Below, piece by piece: positions 7,882 through 15,559 of a stretch of DNA of 23,923 nucleotides. The stretch spans positions 1-23,923 of the forward strand of contig SMOI01000438.1 of NCBI GenBank assembly GCA_008000375.1, given 5' to 3'. The stretch comes from Poteriospumella lacustris. Its lineage: Eukaryota > Sar > Chrysophyceae > Chromulinales > Dinobryaceae. The translations under genes and the position numbers were made by a program. The notes under the pieces were generated by a model. The model did not search any database. It was given only the letters and a program-made list of their open reading frames with translations, and was not told the DNA's origin. How positions within the stretch are numbered: the stretch's first letter is position 1; every line of letters begins with the position of its first letter.

Positions 7882-9217
7882 CTACCGGAATAAAAAACGT
7901 GTTGCATGAGCTATGTCAGTCGTGAAATCATTGTGAGCGAAGCTTATCTCCTCGTGCGCTGTTGGAGGATCCAATAATTCCCAATTTATGTCCTTCTCCC
8001 AAAGTTTATGTCCATCATTCTCAATCAAAATGAGATTGTGTAGCACGCAACATGTCATAAATACATCATTGACATGAGCTGGATCATGGATATTGTTTGC
8101 ATTTTTCAGGATTCGGAATCTCTGTTTCAAAATACCGAAAAAGCACTCAACATCTTTTCTTATACTGGCAACCCAACCAGCGAATTTATATTTCGCACGG
8201 TGTAACTCCGCTGGGTTCGAATACCCTGAGATAATGACTGGAATGTTGATGTATCCCCCGTCGACAATGATGTAACACGAACTTAAGACAATAAAGTCTT
8301 CGTTGTTTGGTCCAATGAAGACTTTGAACTTCGCATTGTGGTAAATTTCGTTGTGTGAAAGTTGGTTAACAAATTCATTGTATACCACACTGGTCTTGTC
8401 ATTTATGGTTGCCAGAACAGCTTCTTGGACATGTAGCACTCGACCACTGTGGTCCACGACGACATTCAAGAGAAGGCCTTTGCCCTTCTCACCGGTAGCC
8501 AGATTAGAAAGCGTCTGAGGAAGCTTGTTGCAAGCTACAAAGGTTGCGTCTAACGACCCAACACATCCAGGTAATCCCAGTTTCGCGTAAACCTTCATCG
8601 AATTAATTAATTTATAAAAATAGGGGCAAATGACTTGCTGAAAACACGGTAGAATTGTCGCGGCGAAATCGCTGACATTTGGATTCTGATATGAGGTTTT
8701 TGGTCAACTCAGATACATCACCAAAGGATAAATCGCTTGCCAAAACTCTTAGTGCGGCCAGTATTTTTAACTCCAAAGGAATAGAGCTTTGGCCAGCGGC
8801 ATCTCGCGGACAATAGTTGAAGATCGGCGAATTCGCTGTTTCATGCGAGTTTCTGCATAAGTCAAGTATTTTCCTGAACGCTTGAAAGGGTATTCTAAAC
8901 TTTCTTTGAAACTCTCTGCCAGTTTTGCTTTTAGGATCATCAATTAAATCGTTGGCAATCATCTTCAACCAGTAACTCTCGGTCCAATAAGACGTCGATT
9001 TGAATCGTTTCGAACCACGTGAATGATCTTTTCTTCGAGTTCCGTCGGCTTTCAGGATTGCAGGAAGTTTACACTCCTCCTTTCCAATTTCAAGAAGTGC
9101 TCCATTTAATAGTGCTTGGTGGCCAGTAATTACCGACATTAAAACTTCTTCTTCCTCCTCATTGTCCTTTTCGTCTTGAAGCAACAAATTGCAAGACAAG
9201 AAATTGATCGAATCCAT
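7882..9217 (-). pseudogene. Harbinger-1 transposase (HARBI1/DDE_4), single frameshift
   Basis: Reading frames 9217–about 8700 and about 8700–7882 form one PIF/Harbinger transposase of about 440 residues. The N-terminal part has an acidic EEEEE patch, a Lys/Arg segment, then FQRKFRIPFQAFRKILDL and LKILAALRVLASDLSFGDVS, typical of the family's helical domain. The C-terminal part holds the DDE motifs: SLDATFV (first Asp), IIVDGGY (second Asp) and VECFFGILKQRFRIL (Glu), then VLHNLILIEND. The frames join at an A5 run (8697–8701; T5 on +): dropping one A keeps the helical domain in phase with ATILPCFQQVICPYFYKLIN and the catalytic core. Without this indel the gene would be intact, so it is either freshly dead or a homopolymer sequencing error. 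It converges with the probable helper ORF at 6545–7698 and diverges from the Harbinger-2 transposase. Confidence 0.82.
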
Positions 9218-9594
9218 TGTATGTTTTTTACGTGACTAATCTATCAATTTGGCGATATCTAACGGAGGCGAATGTTGGGTGGCGAAGAAGGCCTTTGCTG
9301 TTGCCAAAAGCGAAGGCATTTTTGCCTCCAAATTCACCGAAAGGCAAAATTCCTCCCTCATAGTAGCATCAACTTTCGCCGTTTCGCCGACGACACAATC
9401 CCCACCATAGTAATCGCAATGCACGGACAGCGTCGATCCGATCCATGATGGCGACGACGACGTTATCTTGTCCGGACAGCCGATGCACCAAGCAGAAAGA
9501 TGAACTACGGAAATCAAACTCTAGATGATGATTTGTGCGACAATTTGTATTGACATGAATTCACAACTCATTTTGCATCTTAATATCTAAATGC
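9218..9594. other. Spacer between the divergent Harbinger transposases
   Basis: 377 bp containing both transposase 5' flanks and presumably the junction between the two elements. It carries several GGCGAA/TTCGCC words (for example near 9251, 9270, 9282 and 9376). An open 93-codon frame on the − strand (9517–9236) has no recognisable motif. I could not pinpoint terminal inverted repeats. Confidence 0.45.
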
Positions 9595-10773
9595 ATGGAA
9601 CGGTTGAAGAAGATCGGACAAATCAAGGTTCTTTCCAGCGCATTTCCCACACGGAAAATCCGTGCAAGAAATAGATTGTTCAATCGACAATATGGTCTTG
9701 ATTTTATGGCATCAATGTCTGATTACGACGTCCGGAGAATGTTTCGATTAGGTCGGTCAGCCTTTGGCTCGTTGGCTCAAGCAATCCCCCTTCGACTCTC
9801 TATCGATGTTATGCAAGCCGAGAACAGTTCGGGTTCTCATGTTTCCATTGTCACGCGCCTAGAGTGTACCCTACCGATGGTTGACCGGTGGATCTCACCA
9901 CGACATATCAGGGCTGTTAGGAGTAAGCAGTTCCAACTTTTTTCACTCCCGAGAAGTCATATGGCAAACTATTCATGCAATTAATGACTTGTTTGATATT
10001 GGGCTTTCGTTGAATCATGAGGATCTTGAAGAAGCTTCAGATGGATTCGCCCGCCTTACGAATGATCGGGTTCATGGATGCGTGATGGCTGTGGATGGAT
10101 GGGTATGCAAGACGCGGCAGCCCACGACAAAAAGAAGTGAAAGGCAACATCACTGCATATCGGAACAGAAAGGGGTGCTGGGGTATTGTGGTTCCTGCCG
10201 GCTGCGACAGCTCATTAAAGTTTACGATGTTTTGCGCGCAAAATAGTGGTTCCACGAACGACTGTTTGGCGTGGGAGCTGTGCGCCATGAAACGAGTTGT
10301 CGACAATGGTTTACTGCCTGCCAAGTATTTCTTCATTGGCGACGAAGCATTTTGCAATGGCCCTCAAATGCTTGTTCCATATTCGAGCACACGCATCGGT
10401 GTGGCAAAAGATTCTTTCAATTTCCACCTGTCGTCCATGCGACAGTGCATTGAACGTGCATTCGGTGTTTTAACCAAGAGGAATATTCTGGAGGCCGTTG
10501 ACCTGTGCTTATGATCGTTGGGCATTGCTATGCATGACTGCTGCGAAGCTGCACAATTATTGTATCGAAGAAGCTGTCCCTGTCCCAGATGAAGTTCATC
10601 CTAGTTCATTGCAAAATGACGATGTATGGGAAGTAATTGACAACGGCACTACGAAGGACTCCGAATTCAAGAAGGTATTGATTGGAGACTGTCGAAAAGC
10701 AATTACGGAGGAGTTCCGACAAGGCGGATTTGTCCGTCCTCCATTCGCCTATTGCTATAGTAGAGCTCGATGT
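9595..10773 (+). pseudogene. Harbinger-2 transposase, three frameshifts
   Basis: Coding fragments in shifting frames make a second Harbinger transposase, clearly different from Harbinger-1. The N-terminal helical part (9595–about 9874) includes GLDFMASMSDYDVRRMFRLG. A shift near 9874 leads to GGSHHDISGLLGVSSSNFF and WQTIHAINDLFDI. The catalytic region has AVDGWVCKTRQP (first Asp); a shift in an A-run near 10129–10133 leads to NITAYRNRKGCWGIVVPAG, FFIGDEAF (second Asp) and CIERAFGVLTKR (Glu). A third shift near 10480 precedes GIFWRPL and AAKLHNYC. All three acidic residues remain, but no single frame encodes the enzyme. Similarity ends around 10770; that frame runs on to 10926. The gene converges with the 10781–11140 ORF, the same layout as Harbinger-1. 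Confidence 0.8.
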
Positions 10774-10780
10774 GTAAGTT

Positions 10781-11140
10781 CTACTTGCTTAAGTCAAGTA
10801 TTTCAATCATTTCGTTCTCGCTGCTTGCTTCCTTGTCCTCATTTATTTTTTTGTTGGAAATCCCGAACGCTATCTTTGCCAATGCGGCCTCCGCGCATTT
10901 GTAAAATGCTCCATTTGGACTCTTGATGAGTATTTCCAAGGCCATCAACCGCTCGGGGTTGAAATCGCTGGCTGATGAAGCTAAGTCCTCTTTCGTGCGC
11001 TTTGGACCCTTGGAAGTGTTCACTTCTTGACCCTGCTCATTCGCCCGCAGGTTCATTTCGCGTTCTCTCTTGCTTCGTGCAACACGTCCCTTTGGAGTCA
11101 AACGGTAAATCAAATTTGTCCAATACCGATGGCTTGTCAA
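10781..11140 (-). pseudogene. Probable second ORF of Harbinger-2, partial
   Basis: An open frame of up to 119 codons. It is Lys/Arg/Glu-rich at the N-terminal end (GRVARSKREREMNLRANEQG), then has a helical stretch FNPERLMALEILIKSP and a charged tail ending in MIEILDLSK. The residue pattern looks protein-like rather than a shadow of the opposite strand, and its place just downstream of and convergent with the transposase matches the two-gene Harbinger plan. The true start is unclear: another frame on the same strand is open further upstream, so the 5' part may be frameshifted. No DNA-binding motif was recognised. Confidence 0.4.
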
Positions 11141-11749
11141 ATGCCGAGGCCATCGATGTAGTTCTCTCGATCTACTCCACTATTGTGTTTGCGAAATGAG
11201 CTCCGTGCCTCATGGCAACATGATTGGCGGTCAACGTCGTCTCGGTGTTCGGGCTTCATCAGCTGCACCTGCTGGTGGTGGAAGTTGGCCAGCTTCAAAC
11301 TTTTCGGCAATGTACAAGAGAGTTCTTGATATACACCAAGCACCGTCTGCCAAAAGCATTGGTGGAAATGACAAGACGACCAGGAAGACGAAGCCCGAAG
11401 AGAAGGTTTTCATCGTTGTTGCGGACACGCATCTGAAACAACTGGTGAAATGTATGAAAGAACACACCTTCCAGATAGAGTGGCGCCGTTTCTAGATATT
11501 TCTCTTCCATGTCAGCAAGGGAGTTTGAAGTGTACCTTCAGAGACAAATGGAACAGAATAGTGTTGGGAATGTTTTGAATGAGACAAGATGAATGGTTGC
11601 TACGGTGACACTCAATTGGCCATTGTGCAACGAAGTCACATCGCCGCACATCTAGTGGTTATCGCAACTGTCTGCCATCTGATGAATCAATCATTCATGG
11701 TTTTCTTTCATAGAGAGAATTTGACTAATTTTATGCACCTTCGGCAATT
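11141..11749. other. Unassigned stretch between Harbinger-2 and the integrase remnant
   Basis: About 610 bp with overlapping short frames on both strands, the longest being 99 codons on + (11196–11495; contains KPEEKVFIVVADTHLKQLV). None resembles a known family. It should contain the far end of Harbinger-2 and the lost catalytic half of the integrase remnant, but I could not locate either junction. Confidence 0.4.
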
Positions 11750-12122
11750 TCAGTTGTAATGAATTAACTTGTGGTTTCCATCAGCGTGCCATAAATGCAT
11801 AGGTCCCTGAATTGCGTACTCGCGTCGAATCAAACGACGGTACTGTACTGTCTTTCCGCGACGATGGATCACGAGGATCGACGCGAAGGATAGCATCGCG
11901 GATAGCTTTACGTCGAATGGAACCTCCCAAGGAGGCTTCACACCATGACCATACAATTCGTTCGCCTCGATGATGCATGGTGTCAATCAGAGATTCTACC
12001 TTTTCGTCCAGTTGGTCTTCGGTGATATTGGCAACAGGATCTACAAAGTGGACATGGTTTCGCCAACGCTCTAACCATTTCAAATTCACTCGTTCCAATG
12101 CCGCAATTTTCTTCCATTGCAT
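11750..12122 (-). pseudogene. rve-type DDE integrase remnant (WHxDGNHKL family)
   Basis: Two frames (12122–about 11860 and about 11870–11750) make the N-terminal part of a transposon integrase. The first includes DQLDEKVESLIDTMHHRGER and RRKAIRDAILRVDPR, resembling the helix-turn-helix that precedes the catalytic core. The second continues with YRRLIRREYAIQGPMHLW and then HADGNHKLIHYN, matching the hallmark WHxDGNHKL of a eukaryotic rve-type integrase family, where the Asp is the first catalytic residue. A stop follows at once, the second Asp and Glu are missing, and one frameshift separates the halves. This is a dead fragment. Related elements are placed near Ginger/IS3EU-type transposons, but I cannot fix the class from this piece. 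Confidence 0.6.
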
Positions 12123-12146
12123 TCGCGACAGGCGGTAAACGGTAAG

Positions 12147-12233
12147 CGGAGAAGGTCCGAGCCAGGCGCAGGACCAGCTTGGTCACCGGGCGGAGAAGTC
12201 CGAGCCAGGAGCAGGACCAGCTTCGTCACCAGG
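12147..12233. repeat. 44-bp tandem duplication
   Basis: Unit 1 is 12147–12190 and unit 2 is 12191–12233. Both begin CGGAGAAG and share CCGAGCCAGG.GCAGGACCAGCTT and GTCACC, with about four differences plus one indel; a third partial CGGAGA follows. It lies just upstream of the integrase remnant. Confidence 0.85.
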
Positions 12234-12457
12234 CGGAGATGCAATTCTTCACTGTCTTCAGCGCAAATAGACTCACTCGTCGCAATAGAAGTATACAGTA
12301 TTTGTTTGATCATTTATAAACTATCGGCGCTGCCATTTGCTTCCGCTTCAAATCCGACTGAAGTTTCAAGTCCTCAATCAGCGAGAAAAGAATATATTTT
12401 CCCACGCCAAAAATAAATATATTTTCCCAGACTCCCCCAAAACAAAAATGTTGTTTT

Positions 12458-13120
12458 ATGTCGCGTTTGGCGTTCCATATGAACGCTCCCAATCAGATTT
12501 GTGCTTGTCGTAGGTTTATTGTGCCATTCCAAATCCCAAATACATCATTGGCAGATATGTTCGCGGCTGCGCACAAGTCGATTCCCTCCTTCAGAAGAAT
12601 CGGATCCAGCGGTGCGATACAACCAAATCGAACATCAGGATTCTTGAAGTCCTCCGCCACTTGGCGCCACAGTGGGTGCTGGGTACTCCATTTTCATACG
12701 TGATGCTGCCGCTTGCGAAAGATCAAGCTCATCTTTGTATTTTCCTATCAAAACATTGTAAATTTTCGGGAACGTACTTTTGCATCACTTGAAAGTTCTG
12801 TCCATTGCATCCAATTGCTGTTACCGCCTCAAATGGTTGGCAATGACGCCACACAGCCACTCTTTCTTTTTTCCATAATTTGGAATATGAAGATATGTAG
12901 TAATTGCTTTAATCTCGTTAAAGGTCATCGCACCTGCACGCGGATCGGCAGATGCTTTCTTGGGCCCCAGGCGGCCAAATCTTTGAATAATGGCGGCCTC
13001 GTCAACCTGTGCTGGCTCTACACTGGTGCGGTTAGACTTCTCTCCCGCATTTGCACGGATGTTATCTGCACTAACCTCAGCGAGTGCCAACAGCCCGCCC
13101 ATTATCCCCATACGAGCCAA
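12458..13120 (-). pseudogene. Broken ORF with SAP-like segment, transposon-associated
   Basis: Frame 13120–12821 encodes about 99 residues: a GEKSNRTSVEPAQVDE linker, then MTFNEIKAITTYLHIPNYGK followed by KKEWLCGVIANHLRR, which looks like a helix-extended-helix SAP DNA-binding motif. After a stop, coding signal continues on the same strand in other frames: FPKIYNVLIGKYKDELDLSQ, LWRQVAEDFKNPDVRFGC and LDPILLKEGIDLCAAA down to about 12458. This suggests one gene with at least one stop and one frameshift. I believe similar two-part proteins occur in repeat-rich protist genomes, but I cannot name the family and assign no function. Confidence 0.4.
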
Positions 13121-13545
13121 ACGCTATAATTGAATTTGAATTCGATTAAAGCCACCGCGATCTTCAACCCAATCTTTCGACGATTGTTTACTGCGAGATT
13201 CCGGCCTCCGATTTCCGGATTCCTACCCGAACCTTTGAGCGTTTCTAGTTGGTCGAGACCGGCCCTCAGTGAGACAACCACGTTCGTTCACCCTCCTCCA
13301 ACATTGTTGCACGGGCTGGTTAAAAGACGATGCAAATCGCGCGATCCGGTTTGGCAAGAATGGAAACTTGTTGAGAACGTCGCCACAGCTTTGCAATCAG
13401 GGTATCGTCACTACGAGCGCAATACGTCGCTGCATTGGGTTAATGACACTGGTTTGTCGCCGGTGGAACTAGGACGTCTGCTTGTGAAGTCACCCCTGCA
13501 GTACTTCTTCATGTTCAGTTACGACCTTCAGTGTCATCATGTTGT
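13121..13545. other. Unassigned stretch, possible hAT interior
   Basis: A 143-codon frame on + (13130–13561) has no recognisable motif and a composition unlike the host genes. On − the hAT remnant at 13546–13806 seems to fade into frameshifted fragments such as VTEHEEVLQG. Probably decayed transposon sequence. Confidence 0.35.
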
Positions 13546-13806
13546 TCACATACAAAGTTGAACCAATGTCATTTTTGCACCGTTATTAGATTTCAATCCG
13601 CTAATATGTTTTCGAATATCACCAAAGTGGGCTTCGGCATTTCTGATAAGCTCAGCAGGAATATGAGATGCACGAAAGAAAGTCACTATTTCCGGTGCCT
13701 TCTTTATCTCCGCTTTCGCTGACGAATGCTTTGCAATTGCTTCCAGAATATTTCCGAACGCATGCATTATGCATCTAATCGGGAAGATATGACAATATGA
13801 AGGCAT
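13546..13806 (-). pseudogene. hAT-like transposase remnant
   Basis: An 86-codon frame with a CIMHAFGNILEAIAKHS helix, then EIVTFFRASHIPAELIRN and KSNNGAKMTLVQLCM. This order corresponds to the Cys-x2-His-x3-Asn-x2 region, the FFR-x-SH(I) helix and the TRW-like segment in the DUF659/hAT transposase core. The TRW itself is degraded to AKM. The N-terminal zinc finger and C-terminal dimerisation domain are not recognisable nearby. A decayed fragment; the assignment rests on motif order alone. Confidence 0.5.
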
Positions 13807-14249
13807 GCCTCGAAAAGCCGGTCATCGTTAAAAAAGATTTTTCGTCGCCATCAGCTCACAACTTTCGCCATGGTGACATCGATGGAGGTAGAATAGCGGA
13901 ACGAGTGAGCTTTGACAATTTCCTGAGGCTTTTAAAGACAATAATGGCGCAGAAAACCAACGCGCCTTTGGATGCTGCCCCTTGCCTATTCAACCTTACA
14001 TCGCCTTCGGCGAAATCATCACCTGCCGCCGAAGGAAGACAGATATGACCTTTTCTTCAGCACATCGCTAAATTGCGCTTCTTCAACAGAACTCGTTCAC
14101 TCGCTCTTTAACGCAACGTACATCAAAGGGTTGCGCACGGAGATGTTTGCTGCCCAGATAAAGACAATCATGGGAGCAACTACATGAACTGACAAGATAC
14201 CTGAATGAATCCTATCCGACATCATTGTTTGTTCGACTCCCATTCTTCA
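13807..14249. other. Unassigned stretch between the hAT and Copia remnants
   Basis: Frames of up to 83 codons on + (13797–14048, 13972–14187), none with a known motif. By position it may hold the 3' LTR of the Copia element, but no TG...CA-bounded direct repeat pair was identified. Confidence 0.4.
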
Positions 14250-14800
14250 TCATTCTTGTGTTCTGAAGTCCGTCACTGGCAAAGGGTTTGTCACGATGTC
14301 TTCAATCATCTCCCAACATATGTTTCAGGGAAGATATGCGACTCAACATGTGTTTTGGTCGTTGAAACTGTCCTCCTAGTTGCATGAGGTGTATCGCTGA
14401 TTTATTGTCTTGTGTCAATTCCAATTCTACGGGTATGGACATCTCTGCTGCAATTTGTTTGATGAATGGTACAAATGTGACTGCCTCTTCTGCTGCGATT
14501 ATCTCAGCCTCCGTTGAACTCCGCGTTTGTATCTTTTGCTTCGTATCGCGGACCATCACTACGTTTCCACCATGCCCGTGTGCCCCTTTCCGTTGGTGTG
14601 GATCAGGTGCGACGCGGCAGCGAAGATTGTAAGGTTTGCATCTGCTTTTGTGAACATGATCCCTTCTTTTCTGGTCTCACTCACATAGCGTAAACTCCGT
14701 TGGAGTCTTTGTCGGCCTCAACTCTTGGTGCGTTGCCACCTGGAGGTGCTTGTCGAACAGGTCTGTCGCAACGTCTGGTTGTGCCATGGTGATACAGCCA
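14250..14800 (-). pseudogene. Ty1/Copia polyprotein remnant (RT end and RNase H)
   Basis: On − from about 14790 down: a MAQPDVATDLF fragment (end of reverse transcriptase), SLRYVSETRKEGIMF, GKGHTGMV, then the open frame 14559–14302 with the Copia RNase H hallmarks TKQKIQTRSSTEAEIIAAEE, LTQDNKSAIHL and KHMLSRI. After a stop, EDIVTNPLPVTDF corresponds to the ADILTKPL end of the polyprotein; its frame stops at 14250. Frameshifts, an indel before RDTKQK and stops make it non-functional. Upstream gag, protease and integrase were not found. The retrotransposon class is certain; the lineage is not. Confidence 0.82.
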
Positions 14801-14889
14801 TCTGGCTCTGACCTTATGGCCATTCAAAGGTAAGACAAGAAACGTCCTTGGTGTTTCTTTGTTTCAAATTCGCTTTTCAGTGTTCTTCG

Positions 14890-14921
14890 TCTCGTCTTGT
14901 CTTGTCCTGTCTTGTCATGTT
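14890..14921 (+). repeat. Imperfect (TTGTC)n microsatellite
   Basis: Six or so consecutive pentamers of the TTGTC/TCGTC/CTGTC type. Likely slippage-derived. Confidence 0.8.
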
Positions 14922-15140
14922 CTGTTTCCTGTCGTGATTCTTCTAAGTCAGACTCATCATCCAGGGAAGCTTCGTCAGCTTGGGCGGGCCAAGCTGCTCT
15001 TACACAAGATAACAGGGATTGCATTTTTCTATGCAGTATAAGTGAACCGATAGTTAACTTAAATGAAAATAACATGTTAAGACATTTAGCTTTGATAGCC
15101 TGTCAGTCATCACTGTTGATCGCAATAGCACCAACCGTTA

Positions 15141-15177
15141 CCCGCATTTTCCCGCATTTTCCCGATCAAAAATGCGG
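15141..15177. repeat. 10-bp tandem repeat with 9-bp stem-loop
   Basis: CCCGCATTTT occurs twice in tandem (15141–15160). The second copy's CCGCATTTT (15152–15160) pairs with AAAATGCGG at 15169–15177 around an 8-base loop. Possible hairpin downstream of the WD40 gene; function unknown. Confidence 0.65.
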
Positions 15178-15559
15178 ATCGCAGAGCTGTTTTGAGCCAC
15201 AGACACGGCGCCACCGTGCAGCACACATAGCCCGTAAAACACACCCACAAACAAGCCATCGAACAATGCTTGGCTTCACATACTGCGAAGGACTGGCAAT
15301 CGCAACGCAGACCACCGGGGCCAAATCAGCAGACGCAACGTTAGCGCCGAAACAGCCATTTGCAACATGGCGTTGACCACGTGGACAGCTGACGTCCCGA
15401 TCAGCACACTCTCACGATTGCATTGATTCAAAGAGAAGCACCTTCTGTCGTGACCCATCGGTGCCGGGAGCAACAGCCATACGGCAGGCAGTGCCGACTG
15501 CTCAACGGTGGGTCGCCGCTCACGGCCTATCCGCGCATCACAGTCTCGCTCCAAAAACG

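Larger units (their letters stand above)
14801..15559. other. Transition from repeat-rich to host sequence
   Basis: About 760 bp with no supported gene. It includes an imperfect TTGTC pentamer run at about 14890–14921, a CCCGCATTTT tandem pair at 15141–15160 with a downstream inverted copy, and the 3' flank of the WD40 gene. Confidence 0.5.

Noticed and set aside
8155-8245. tRNA-like B-box (GGGTTCGAATACC) near 8214
   Set aside because: It lies inside the Harbinger-1 transposase coding region; no cloverleaf or A-box is found at the right spacing.
9236-9517. 93-codon ORF on − between the two Harbinger transposases
   Set aside because: No recognisable motif and no supporting context. Described as spacer instead.
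12360-12440. Repeated AATATATTTTCCCA words suggesting a terminal repeat
   Set aside because: Only two short AT-rich copies about 30 bases apart; no partner elsewhere was found.
13130-13561. 143-codon ORF on +
   Set aside because: Open by length but with no known motif, and it overlaps the region into which the − strand hAT coding signal fades; left as unassigned.
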